Source of the DNA: Apostichopus japonicus
Lineage: Eukaryota > Echinodermata > Holothuroidea > Aspidochirotida > Stichopodidae
Assembly (NCBI RefSeq): GCF_037975245.1
Contig: NC_092572.1
Span: 14,080,269-14,140,268 of the forward strand
Length of the DNA stretch: 60,000 bases
Direction: 5' to 3'
The first letter of the stretch is position 1, and every line of letters starts with the position of its first letter. This document shows, in pieces, positions 1 to 14,100 of this stretch. Below the pieces are notes generated by a model. It was not told where the DNA came from, made no database searches, and saw only the letters and a program-made list of their open reading frames with translations. The position numbers and the translations under genes are program-made.

Positions 1-2069
1 GAGGAGGGGGCAGAGATAAAGGGAATCACGGTGTCATTACCTAAAAAGGTATGGGGAATGGAGGAGTGTACAACCCAAGTGGTATTATGATTGCTTATTA
101 AGGCCGAGGAGTTGGTAGCATGGAGATTCATACACATCACAATTGCATGAAAATATTTCACCGGCGGAGAAAGAAGGGAATGGGTGAATTCTCTCATTCC
201 CCCATCTTTGATCAGCTTGTAAGCTAATGGTGTAAAAACGGTTTAACAAAATAGAGCAATTCCTGGATCAAAGATCTTGATGAAATTTGTATCCGCATTG
301 AAAGTAATTTTAGTGACATGACTGATCATTATTTAATCGTCTAGCATATTTCTAGTCAAAACGAATATTCTTATCAATATAATAAAGACAAAATAAAGAC
401 AAAATAATAATCGGATTAACCAAAACAATTGACAAAACAACGTTTCTTTTTATCCTTTTATTTGTAACTCAAGTTTCTTGAATTCATTTTCGAACAAAAT
501 GAATTGTTTTTCTTATAACTTAACAATTACCGGAAGTGAAAATAATAGGCACAAGTTTAGAACTAATAAAATGAGCAAATTGTCTTAATACAATAGATAG
601 AAAGGTTACACATGGCAGCCTCGTTCTTTTTTTTTATTCTTTAAGAAATAACTATTCCTTTTAATTTATTAATTACCACATTGAAACGATATCTTATGTC
701 ATGCAATCACACATAAACACAAAGTTTTATAACATCATTTATTGTTTTTTTATGTCAGTTCACTTCCGACCAAGATACAAATGTGATTGAACAATAAAAA
801 CAGCAAAGAGAAAGAAAGAAAATATGTAATATAATAAAATGAAATAAGAAGAGCATCGTTTAGTAAAATGTTCGTCGTGACCATGGTGGGCTTACAATGG
901 AGTATTGTATGAATTTAATACAATGAAGAAATACATTGACAAGGCATACCTGGTTATTATGCAAGTATAATACGACACATTGAAAGGAAATATAACATTT
1001 TCTTAGTTACACAATTCTTAGTGTCCACATGTTTAAGCAAAAGAAGGTAAGTAGTGTCATTATCCGAAAGTGACTTTCTCGTTGGCCATTTACACATAAC
1101 GATGAAATTATGTACTACAAGTGATTACTTAAATAATAACTTTAGAACAGGTGACAAAGGCATACTTTCCCAGTGTGCGCTTGATGAACTATATATGGCT
1201 GAACATTAGTGGGATGGGTGGAGTAAGGACTTGTTGATATTGTTTTGAGATAACGTGATGTTTGGACTTAATGTTAGATGACCAAACCAAACATTGATCT
1301 TAGAACGTCCTTAAAAAAATTACAAACGTACCGCTAAAGTAGTTTGCAAATGACAATATTGTGCTTTGTTTATAGTTTACCAACTAATTTACATTGTCAG
1401 TTAAGACTAGCCAGAACGGATCATTTCTTTATGTAAAATTTAGCCAATGAAAGGAATATATGTTCGTGATGTTTCTTCTGCACATAAACATTGCAGGTGC
1501 GATAACTATTTCAGATTGAACGTCAATACCTTATGGCTTCATATGGTATCAAATATGTTTGGTAATTACCCGAACACTTGTAATTAATTGATAAAACATT
1601 ATTTTCAATTTATAAATGAAAACAGGTTGTAACACTTTCTTCATTTAGACCAATGCACGTGTTTGCTTGTTAAATCTAAAACCGAAAGATTTTGTTTCAC
1701 ATCAAGAAAGCGTAGTTTATTTGTTAAAGTAAGAATTTGTAATTGGCTCGGGGTAAATATACATACGTTCTTCGGTTTATAATGTATTATACAGTTAAAT
1801 AATGCAGACGATTTATCATAAGTAAACTGGACTTTATCAGTAAAGGAAGATGCGAAATCTTTCATCAACACATGCGATTACCATATAATGATGATTAAGT
1901 GAAAGAAGCTGTAACCTTGGGTTGTGCTTACACCACATTAAGCAAACGAGGCTGTAGGCTTGCTTGTGTTTACACCACATTAAGCAAACGGAGCTGTAGG
2001 CTTGTTTGTGTTTATACAACTATTGTATTTGATGGCATTTAACGTATCATATGTTTTTTTCCGTTGCAG
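1..2069. other. Upstream flank of gene A, no gene seen
   Basis: AT-rich sequence without a convincing coding exon. The first ~190 bases match 43081-43270, and the part from about 1530 onward matches 43267-43880 upstream of gene B. The ~1.3 kb between (190-1530) has no counterpart upstream of gene B, so it was inserted here or deleted there. A 5' non-coding exon and the promoter should lie here or further left, because exon 1 begins behind a splice-acceptor-like sequence, but I cannot place them. Confidence 0.6.
1923..2015. repeat. 42-bp tandem repeat, 2.2 copies
   Basis: A unit beginning TGTGTTTACACCACATTAAG occurs at 1923 (with one change) and 1965, and a third copy starts at 2007 and breaks off. 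It ends about 55 bp before the exon 1 acceptor of gene A. The matching place upstream of gene B (around 43790-43850) has only a single degenerate trace, so the repeat grew after the two genes separated. Confidence 0.8.
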
Positions 2070-2136
2070 CACGCCAACACGATGAACCTTTTTGGCATTT
2101 CTTTCATTTTGGTCAGCTGCCTTTCAAGTCTGTGTG
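2070..2136 (+). CDS. Gene A exon 1: signal peptide
   Basis: The acceptor-like CCGTTGCAG is followed by 12 bases of 5' UTR, the ATG at 2082, 18 codons, one extra base and the donor GTAAGC (phase 1). The peptide MNLFGISFILVSCLSSLC is a typical hydrophobic secretion leader, with likely cleavage near the Ser/Cys/Ala junction into exon 2. Gene B has the same exon at 43884 with a Ser-to-Ala change, the same 12-base leader and the same phase, which supports this start. Confidence 0.8.
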
Positions 2137-5100
2137 GTAAGCCGTTGATTTCTTCAAAGAAAACATCATCTGAATGTGCAATTGTTTCGAACGTGGCTCA
2201 ATATGGTTGAATTCTTAGCATTTATTTCATTTAATTTCATTATCTAGTTTTTTAGTTCGATCATGATGACCTTGGCCTATACGTATATTGGATAATATCA
2301 CGGATATTAATCGACTGATCAAACCGATTCACACTGAGATTACAGTAACTACCGTAAATCTAATAGTTTTGTGCCACATTAAAGACTAGACCGTGATGAT
2401 AAATCGGTAGCATGTGTTATGAAGATTACAGTAAGAACGTTTGATATGTGCAGTCCCAACAAATGATTTAACTTGATTTCAGTAATTTGTAAACAAATTC
2501 TAAAAGAAATATACGCAGCAAAATCGTAGATACACTACTTTATGCAGTATATTCAGTTTAGATGAAGATGGATGTACCAGTAGCTTTATTGACATACTAA
2601 AAAGGTGTCCCCCCAGTGGAGATATTTGCAATACAATACAATAAGGACTTTAGACCCTAGACAATACAATAACGTATCGGCTTCTATAGGAAAAAAAAGG
2701 AGTGTGAAAGAAAAACTGTACATTTGAATGGACTTACGTCAATTCAGAGATTCTCGCATTACAAGAATGTGATATTACATTAAGCACATCAGACGATTAA
2801 ACCAGCCTAATCTATGTGTGAAAAGATAATTAATGAGACGTTGTGCTTGGTTGTGACAACACTCGTAAAACTTCATATTGTGATGACAATTTAGGCTCGT
2901 TTCAATGAGTTACAAACTCGTTTCGTATATTTGTTTTACTACAACATCAAATAGGACACTGTACAAAAAATATGAACAGCAATGAGGGAAGTGAAACTCA
3001 ACCCCCCCCCCTCCCCACCAAACAAAACAGAGGGTCTCGTCGAAGAGTTTTTAAATAAATGAAAAAAAAAGTCCGAAATACATAGATAAAACAATGAATA
3101 GGAATTAAAGGAAAAGTAAACAAAGCAAAACAAAAAGAATGAAATAATACGGATCCCGACAACAATACCCCACCTACCATCACAAACCATACCCCCGATC
3201 TACCCCCAGCCCTACCCACGATCAACCCGAGAACCGCCCTTTTCCCCCTAAAGATACAAACTGATAGAACACTGGAGTTGAAAGCTATACAAATGTGCAT
3301 GTTATTTAATAACACCGCTAGAGTTTAGAGTATTAACGAGTAGAAATTTAGCCACATTTGTAGATGCTACGATGGCCAAACTTGGAAGTTGAACATGTCA
3401 ACTTATTTTTATCTAATTTTTCAAGTTCGAACATCTTCCCTCGGTTCTTAGGATATGCGACTTGTTAATCGGAATGTAAACTGTACAAATCAAAACCTTC
3501 GACCTGATCCTTGAAATTGCGTCTGCCTCCCCTCCCCCTTATTCCAACAGAAGAAGTAACATTATGTTTTTTTAGCAATATATTGCATAATACTTCACTA
3601 TAGAACTAAGTTATTGTTTAAAAGTGCCTCAGACAGCAACATTTCATAAGAAGAACTTTCCCAGATTCCCTCCTTAAAGAGGAGTTTACTGCAATAATCT
3701 AATGATCACCCAGCTTTCTTAATAAAATCGTTGATCCGCCGGTGATAGTGCGCAATAATCACGCTGGTGATATCCCTTGTTTTGAACTGCACCCCTTAAC
3801 CCCTCCCTAGCCCAAGACCCTCAACTTCTGAATTCTTCAAAGAGGCTCTGCTAAGTACTATATTTCTATAGCTAATGATCAACGCTTCAATACACAGATC
3901 CTCTACACAGTGGTCTTTTCAGCAATATCACACTGCGTTTTCATATTACTTAGATTTGAGTTAAATAACTACTTGTTTTGGTATCCATGAAAGCAATGGT
4001 GAATACAAAAGGTCTCATCATTCAGATTTAGCAGGGAAAATATTACATCTGAATCATGTATTCAAAAACCAAATAAAACTTGTACATGCATTTAATCTAG
4101 TTCAACCAGCTCTTGCAAACTGGCCAGTATTCTCCATCGAGAAAGGTGAAACAGCAGTGGTGCCGTGTGTACCAAAAGGCGATGAGACGGCTTACTTCTG
4201 GAGTAAAGGAGAAGATTTTGCAACTAGTCAGAGCGTAGCATCAAGAGTGCTTGGCATCCCTAGCTCTGATTCGAAGAAATATTTAGTCAATGAGGATGGT
4301 AGTCTCGTCATTTACAATGTTACCCTAGCAGAAGGGGGAAGATATCATTGCAGAATTGTATCAGAAAATACCAACTGTCGCGGGGCTGTGTCAGTTGAGG
4401 TCACGGTGAATGGTAAGTAATGGTGTAAATCATGTGTACTGTGTACCACAGTACTGTAACTCTTAGGTAAATATTGGAAACATGTTTGGAAATATCTTTC
4501 TATGTACACAATGAACATCATATCATAATAACCTTGTAAATAATTCATCCCACATTGTTTTGTGAGTTGTGGGTTTGTATGAACTGACTGCTGGTTGCAC
4601 GGAGAATGCTCACAAAGCAATGTGGTTGGTAGCGTACAATTTTAAAAACTATTTTTGCTCTAACTGATTGTTACGTAAGTGTTGTGTGACTCATTCAGTA
4701 CTTTCCAAAATTGCAACAAACCTTCCATCATTGATTTTCTGTTGCATTTGTTATGTTCTTACATAACAATACATACATACTGTTTTTCAGAATTCACATT
4801 CGGAATCGAACAGTGTGAACCAAGTGAAAGTTGCACACTTCAAGTTGAGCCCTCTAAGGAAACGAAATTAACTTGTACGGCAAAAGGTGGCCCATCATCG
4901 TTATCTTTGAAATGGTTTAATGGTTCCAAAGAGATTGATTCTGTATCTAGTGAGCCTCCCTTGAATGAAGAATCCAGTACAATATCAGAAACAATTACGG
5001 TGCCGAATGAGTTTGGATTACCTCTGACATGTGAAGCTGTTGTTAGTGAAGATGGACAAGCATGTGCAAGACTTGCCCATGTCAGACTGGACAAAACAGA

Positions 5101-8100
5101 TACAGCTAAAGAACAAACAGATGCAGGTAAACTAAGAGCGTATCAATCCATCGGTCAATCACCTCCCTAGATCCATCCAGTCATATGTCTGTCCGTCCAA
5201 AATGTTTATCCGGCCTTGCACCGATTCATCCAGCCAAACAACTTACCTTTTTTACTTGTTTGTATTTTCAGTTTATGTAAACGTGTATATCATATGTTTT
5301 CTATTTATGGTTCTTAATGCAATGAGTCGATCGAACAAAAATGCTTTTTTTTTCTACAGATAAGTCGTCAGCCAGGTGGATCATCCCGCTCGTTCTGCTT
5401 ATAGTTGCAATCGTGGTCATTGTTTTCCTACTGATCTATATATACGGTATGTAAAGTAAACTACCAAAACTTACAAATAACTTTCACGATTTTAATTTTT
5501 ACTAATTAATTTGCATGTTATTTCTTCATTTTAGCAAAAAGGGAAAAGTATGCACAAACGAAAGAAAGGTAAGACTTCATTTGTTGCAAGTTTATTCGCT
5601 ACATAATTAAAGTTATTTTTTTTTAAGTTGCTCAAGTGTTTTGAATCATTCATGAAACATAATGTCATCAAGAAATTAAAATCTAAAGCAGTTTTGTTGG
5701 TTGGCAAAAGAGATGGCATTATTCGATATAATGCATTAGTTTAATAAATGATTTTTTACGTTTAAGAAATTAGTAGCGCATTTATTTCACTTCAAACAAG
5801 TAACAATATAAAGGATCATATAAAGGTATTAAGTTTTTAACTAGTTAAAGCAACGCATTTTGGGCAGTAATATCATTGTGTGAACGGTTAGAATTATTAC
5901 CCTCAATAATTATCTGGTTAAGCAATGATATCCTTATAATAATGGATAAAATGAAAAAGCTTCTTCGTGACTGAGATGGATAAGTAAGCATGATGTTTTC
6001 CATTATATATCTTCAACACCAGGACAAGTGAACAGGAAAGACTACTTGAAAAAGAAAAGACAAGTCTTCAGGTTTGTCAATAAGTTAACATTAACGTTTA
6101 CGTTTATGTCATGAATTTTTTAGCATTTTGTTCCTTTCAGAAACACATTACACAGTGGACCCCTCAACAACTTTTGACCAAGATCATGTGTAGTGTTACT
6201 CAATTGGTGTTGATATTAGATCAAGTTATTTGGTATCTCATGTTTAGGCTCCTTTGTAAAAATTTGGATGGTATTGAATTAGTAACAACGCTATCTTATA
6301 CTTCTCATTCTTTGTTTAAGTTTCAATAGTTTTATCATTGTCACAATCCATACTATGCCAATGTAATTGATTGTTTGTTGACAAGCCTTAATAATCGGGA
6401 AATGAATATGTGTGATCTTTATATGACATGCTCCCTTTTGCTAAATTCGCAAAGCAGTTATATGAGGATATATGTAGAACACCCGCCCAAAAATTTATGA
6501 TAATGAAAGATGTTCTTATTTTCTATGTTTTGATATTTTAATGACGACTTCAGCAGACATGAAACTCAAATTATGAATTAATTGAACTTGTTTACTAAAA
6601 TTGGGTCGGTTTTGACCTAAGTGTCTCTCAAATGAATTATTGAACAACCATAAACCGTTCATTTTTATGAAAACAAATAATCGAAACCTTTATTAAAAAA
6701 AAAAAATACAATGTCAACGACGCTTAGCACTTGGTGTTTGATCTGAGAAGGTCAAGAAGGGAACATTGTGTAAACATTTATTCAACCATGTGTAAAGAAA
6801 TATTCACAAGAGATGTTAAAATACAACCAGTCCTTAACGATTAAAACAGAACCGAACGATTGTAGGCAAGCAGCAAATGTTAACAGTGTACAGTAATATC
6901 CTAGTAAATATCGTGTGTAACTAAACGTCAGAAATCATATATTTTATTACCTTGAATGTAGGTTTTGATTTGCTTTAGACAATATCAAATTGAGCAGATA
7001 CGACGTCCAACGTACAAGATGGTCTAATTAAGAGCTTAATTAAATAATGAATCAAACTTCAGAAAGAATTGTTTAGAAGACAATGTAAAATCCGAACATC
7101 CCTGGTGATGTTCATTCAATTATTAATTAGTTTTTATTAGTTTTAATTTTTCAATTAACTTTAAATCAAAGAGGAGAAGAATTTCTTTATTACAATGTTA
7201 CATTAGGAGGTTACAGGTAGTGCATCCAGAAAATGATGGAACATTTATTAATTTCTTCACTGTCCTATTATATACGTATAATATAACAATTACTTGGAGA
7301 TAATCAACATTCATAACAATAGAGCAAACAACTGAAATCGAAGAAAAGAGGAAGACAATTTCAATGTGATATTGAATTTTCTAATGTCTAAACTTTCACG
7401 TAAATGGGTATAAGTAAGTTCCTCTAGCAAAACTGTGGATTTCAATAGTATCACGAATAATAGAAATAAACATTAAGATTAACGAATGAATTGGAATATG
7501 GAGAGTGAAGAAGAAATAAGTCTGCAAACGAAAGATTAGACGAAGGGACAAAGACTTTACAATTTTTTTGGGATTATTTATCAATGTTTAATCTAAAAAC
7601 CTTAATAAAAATCTTCCCTTTCGCTAATGAAAGTCGGAAGCAGTGATATTCAATTTAAGAGACAATCCAAACCAAAACAGAGGCTCATTGACAACTAGCT
7701 TCTTTAATTCTTATTTGTTAAAACAGCTTCTCAGATTTGCACTTTGTGAAATATTTTGTAACGAAATCAATTGTTATATATAACTTAACTTATATAGAAC
7801 AGCCGTAAATGACCCGACATTTTTCTTATTAAGTGATTAATTGAAGAGGTAAATCCACAAAACTAAATCAAATATTCGAATAGACAACAGAACTAGGAAC
7901 GATCTGACTGAGAAGGAAACGACGGTATTTAATTCACTTGAATTAACGGTATAACGATAGTGTTAAGAAATTTTACTCGTAATAACCATAAGACATGGCA
8001 AAAACTTGAGTCAATGAGGTATTCTTTTGAAGATAAAGTTGTATTTTTTTCATTGATATTATGATGTTGCTATTTGCACTAGCGTATTTGAATCAGCATA

Positions 8101-11100
8101 GTTATATATTACAGTAACGGTTAATTTGAAATTATTTTTGCGTTACGAATGATAATATTCCCAGTATATCAAACAATATTTTTTTTTTAGCATAATTGAA
8201 AATTCAATTGTTATAGCTTGATGAAGAAGACAATTTATAGAAGATGTTATTGCAAATTGTGTGTATGGCTTCAAAATTATTCTCGCAATTATGGAATTTC
8301 TGTTGAAAGTATTGATGTTTTGTTCGTATTCATTCCTATAACTACGAGTAGACAAAAACAGAAGAACTTAATACCGTTCAGAGAGAACTGGCTGAAAAGG
8401 AGAAAACACTAAAGGTATTTACGTGTTAGTAATTCATTGAAGAATGCAATTGGTAAACTTAAATGAATTACGAGAAATCAACTGACACATGATTTATTTA
8501 CTTCTTTTATTTCATACAACATGAAAAAATTCCGTCCATGTGTAAAATTAGTAATGTTTTTGTTAAGCATATAACATATAATTGCATCAAATTTCTTTGA
8601 TTTTCTTATGTTTAATAATACAATATGACAATGGGTAAAAGTAAGTTGGCCTGACGTTTCGATCCTAGCAGGATCTTCGTCAAAGGGTAAATGACAAGTA
8701 ACAGTAACAGAAGGGACAAAAACATGCACAAAATACATACATGTTAATGAGCATGGTGAACACAAAGAGATGGATGAAAGGGGATTAGTAGACAAGGGAT
8801 GGAGAGAAGAAAGAAAGAAAGAAACCAACAGGGTAAGAGGAGAGGTAGGAGATAAACAGTGGAGGGACAAAGAGAGGATTAAGGGAAGGGGTAGGTAATA
8901 AACTGGAGAAGGACAAAGACAGAAAGGTGTGGGGAAAAAAGATGGAAGAGAGCTATGAGAAGAGTAGTTAAAGGGGTGTGGAGAACAAGGGAAGAAGGCG
9001 GGGGGGGGGGCAGAAGAAAAGTTAGTCATGTCCTTCCTGAATGTTGAGCCAATGAGGTTGAATGATGCGAAGGCGTTGCATCCATAGCAATTATTTTTAT
9101 TACTATGACAATGATGACAAAAGAAACGATTCTTTCGGGAAAAACAAATCAAATATGAAGTAAAGGATAACTGATAAACTATACTTTAATGTTAGTTAAA
9201 TATCTTGTTAATACGCATAACCAACTTCATGTTTAGACCAATCAAAAGTCAAGAATAAATTGAACACATGTGTCCGACTGACACCACGACTTTTTTTTTT
9301 ATAAGTAAACGTTTCTAATTTGAAAAGAAAAAAATTAAACTTACCGTTAAAAATACCTTTGCGATCCCACGATGTTTACAATAATAAATTTATAAAAGGA
9401 GCATTACCCTGTAAACACCTTGAATTCATCAGTCAATCAATCATTTGTTTAAGTTTAAAAAAACATCTAATTTGAAGAAAAAAACATACAAATGCATTAA
9501 CTATTCAGCAATGTATCCTTTCAATTGAATGTGTTATATTATTATTTATTAACAATAACTTTCCTTTCTACAATTATTCTCAAATTAAAATAACTAGGGA
9601 ACAACGGAAAAGCTACAAACAACTGAAGGGAAATTAATTGACGAACAGAAAGCTCATCAGGTTTGTTTCGATTATTCTTTATATTCACTATATGAGCTCA
9701 AATTGGTATGACAAAATCATGACAATTACTGTTCTATATTAATAAGAAATATGTACATTCACGATATTCCTTATTAACGGTATAAAAATGGAACGTAAAA
9801 AAAACGAACTATTTAGTTCTCGATTAATTATGTTGAGCACCACGACTTCATCAGCCAATCAATCATTTGTTTGAGTAAAAAAAAAATCGAGTTTAAAAAG
9901 AAAAGCATACAAATGTATATACTACTCAGCAATGTTTCCTTATTATATAATGTATTTTATAATAAACAAAAACTTTCTTTTTTTACCATTATTCTCTAAT
10001 TAAAATAACTAGGGAACAACGGAAAAGCTACAAACAACTGAACGGAAATTAATTGACGAACAGAAAGCTCATCAGGTTTGTTTCGATTATTCTTTATATT
10101 CACTATATGAGCTCAAATTGGTATGACAAAATCATGACAATTACTGTTCTATATTAATAAGAAATATGTACATTCACGATATTCCTTATTAACGGTATAA
10201 AAATGGAACGTATAAAAACGAACTATTTAGTTCTCGATTAATTATGTTGAGCACCACGACTTCATCAGCCAATCAATCATTTGTTTGAGTAAAAAAAAAA
10301 TCGAGTTTAAAAAGAAAAGCATACAAATGTATATACTACTCAGCAATGTTTCCTTATTATATAATGTATTTTATAATGAACAATAACTTTCTTTTTTTAC
10401 CATTATTCTCTAATTAAAATAACTAGGGAACAACGGAAAAGCTACAAACAACTGAAGGGAAATTAATTGATGAACAGAAAGCTCATCAGGTTTGTTTCGA
10501 TTATTCTTTATATTCACTATATGAGCTCAAATTGGTATGACAAAATCATGAAAATTACTGTTCTATATTAATAAGAAATATGTACATTCACGATATTCCT
10601 TATTAACGGTATAAAAATGGAACGCAAATAAAAAACAAACAAAAAACGAACTATTTAGTTCTCGATTAATTATGTTGAGCACCACGACTTCATCAGCCAA
10701 TCAATCATTTGTTTCAGTAAAAAAAGATCGAGTTTAAAATGAAAAGCATACAAATGTATATACTACTCAGCAATGTTTCCTTATGATATAATGTATTTTA
10801 TAATAAACAATAACTCTCTTTTTTTTACCATTATTCTCTAATTAAAATAACTAGGGAACAACGAAAAAGCTACAAACAACTGAAGGGAAATTAATTGACG
10901 AACAGAAAGCTCATCAGGTTTGTTTCGATTATTCTTGATATTTACTATATGAGCTCGATACTTTATGACCAAATCATGAAAATTGCTGTTCTATATTAAT
11001 AAGAAATATGTACATTCACGATATTCCTTACTAACTGTATAAAAATGTAACGTAGAACAAAACGAACTATTTAGTTATCGATTAATTTTGTTTGATTGGC

Positions 11101-14100
11101 ATCGATGCTCACACATATTCATTGTCTTGAAATGAACACGAACATGAATTGACATAAATCATACAAAATAGAAGATAACATCACAAACATAAAACCTTCG
11201 TTATAGTGATAATTTAGAGAAGCAAACATCTCTGTTCAGCAAACTTGAAATTAAGAGGATACAACATGATTGTTGTAATAATGGCTATGGAGTTAATAAG
11301 GAAATATTTAAACTTACCGTTAAAAATACCTTTCAAAAACCCAGGATGTTTTTATTAATAAAAATATATTGAGAACATTACCCTGTTAACACCATGAATT
11401 CATCAGCCAATCAATCATTTGTTTAAGTAAATAAAAAGAAGTAAAAAAAAACATAATATGTATTGACCACTCAGCTATTTTTCCTCACTATATTATGTTT
11501 TTTATTATAAACATAACTTTCTTTTTAACCATTATTCTCAAAATAAAATAACTAGGGAACAAAGAAAAGGCTACACAATACTGAAGGGAAATTAAGCGAC
11601 GAACAGAAAGCTCATCAGGTTTGTTTCGATTATTCTTTATATTCACTATATGAGCTCGAATTGGTATGACAAAATCATGAAAATTACTGTTTTATATTAA
11701 TAAGAAATATGTACATTCACGATATTCCATATTAACGGTATAAAAATTGAACGTAAAACAAAACGAACTATTTAGTTCTTGATTAACTATGTTGACTGAC
11801 ATCAATAAACACCTATATAAGTTGTCTTGAAATAAGTTCGATAATTAATTTGACATAAATGATACAAAATAGAGGATAACATCACGAACATAAAACCTTC
11901 GTTTCATTGATCATTAGTGAAGCAACATTTCTGTTCAGCAAACTTGAAATTAAGAGAAAACAACTTGATTGTTGTATCAATGGCTGACGAGTTAATATAG
12001 ATATATTTTAACGTACCCTTAGAAATACCTTTTTTCTTATCCCAGGATGTTTTTATTAATACACATATATTAGGAACAGTAGTCCTGTAAACACAACGAC
12101 TTCATCAGCCAATCAATCATTTGTTTCAGTAAAAAAAAAAAAATCGAATTTAAAAAGAAAAGCATACAAATGTATTTACTACTCAGTAATGTTTCCTTGT
12201 TATATAATGTATTTTATTATAACAATAACTTTCTTTTTCTACCATTATTCTCTAATTAAAATAACTAGGGAACAACGTTAATGCTACAAACAACTGAAGG
12301 GAAATTAATTGACGAACAGAAAGCCCATCAGGTTTGTTTCGATTATTCTTGATATTTACTATATGAGCTCGATACTTTATGACCAAATCATGAAAGTTGC
12401 TGTTTTATATTAATAAGAAATATGTACATTCACGATATTCCTTTACTAACTGTATAACCCAGGTTGTTTTTATTAATAAAAATATATTGAGAACTTTACC
12501 CTGTTAACACCATGAATTCATCAGCCAATCAATCAATTGTTTAAGTAAATAAAAAAAAGTAAAAAAAAAACAAAATGTATTGACTACTCAGCTATTTTCC
12601 TTACTATATTATGTATCTTATTATAAACAATACCTTTCTTTTTCTACCATTATTCTCAAATTAAAATAACTAGGGAACAAAGAAAAAGCTACAAACAACT
12701 GAAGGGAAATTAAGTAACGAACAGAAAGCTCATGAGGTTTGTTTCGATTATTCTTTATATTCACTATATGAGCTCGATACTTTATGACCAAATCATGTTC
12801 TATTCTAAGATGAAATATGTACATTCACGATATACCTTACTAACTGTATGAAAATGGAACGTAGAACGAAACGAATTATTTAGTTCTCGATTAATTTTGT
12901 TTGATTAGCATCGATGCTCACACATATGCATTGTCTTGAAATGAACACGAACATGAATTGACATGAATCATACACAATAACCGTTAGAAATATCTTTTTT
13001 TTTCTTATCCCATGACGTTGTTTATTAATAACAGTATATGAGGAACAGTAACCCTGTAAGCACAACGACTTCATCAGCCAATCAATCATTTGTTTGAGTA
13101 AAAAGAGAAAATCGAATTTAAAAAGAAAATCATACAAATGTATTTACTACTCAGTAATGTTTCCTTGTTATATAATGTATTTTATTATAACAATAACTTT
13201 TTTCCTCTACAATTATTCTCAAATTAATATAACTAGGGAACAACGAAAAAGCTACAAACAACTGAAGGGAAATTAAGTGACGAACAGAAAGCTCATCAGG
13301 TTTGTTTCGATTATTCTTGATATTCACTATATGAGCTCGATACTTTATGACCAAATCATGAAAATTGCTGTTCTATTCTAAGATGAAATATGTACATTCA
13401 CGATATTCCTTACTAACTGTATGAAAATGGAACGTAGAACGAAACGAATTATTTAGTTCTCGATTAATTTTGTTCGATTGGCATCGATGCTCACACATAT
13501 GTATTGTCTTGAAATAAACACGAACATGAATTGACATGAATCATACACAATAGAACAAAACATCACAAACATAAAACCTTCGTTATAGTGATAATTTAGA
13601 GAAGCAAACATCTCTGTTTACAAACTTGAAATTGAGAGGATTCAACATGATTGTTGTAATACTGTCTGAGGAGTTAATATTGAAATATTTAAACTTACCG
13701 TTAAAAATATCTTTCAATAACCCAGGATGTTTTTATTAATAAAAATATATTGAGAACATTACCCTGTTAACACCATAAATTCATCAGCCAATCAATCATT
13801 TGTTTAGGTAAAAAAAAAAACATACAAATGTATTGACTACTCAGCTGTGTTTCCTTACTATATTATGTATTTTAATATAAACAATAACTTTCTTTTTCTA
13901 CCATTTTTTCTCAAATTAAAACAACTAGGGAAAAACGGAAAAGCTACAAAAAACTGAAGGGAAATTAAGTGCCGAACAGAAAGCTCATCAGGTTTGTTTC
14001 GATTATTCTTTATATTCACTATATGAGCTCGAATTGGTATGACAAAATCATGAAAATTACTGTTTTATATTAATAAGAAATATGTACATTCACGATATTC

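Noticed and set aside
4840-5094. 84-codon minus-strand frame, mirrored at 46851-47105
   Set aside because: Antisense shadow of the second Ig exon.
6111-6329. 72-codon frame after exon 6 beginning in a TTTCAG acceptor-like site
   Set aside because: The gene B counterpart is disrupted and no donor keeps the frame. It is intron sequence.
8478-9152. 224-codon minus-strand open frame
   Set aside because: Most of it reads a purine-rich low-complexity tract (Ser/Pro/Leu-rich product) at the end of a Penelope fragment. The same tract at 25304 opens other frames, so it is chance.
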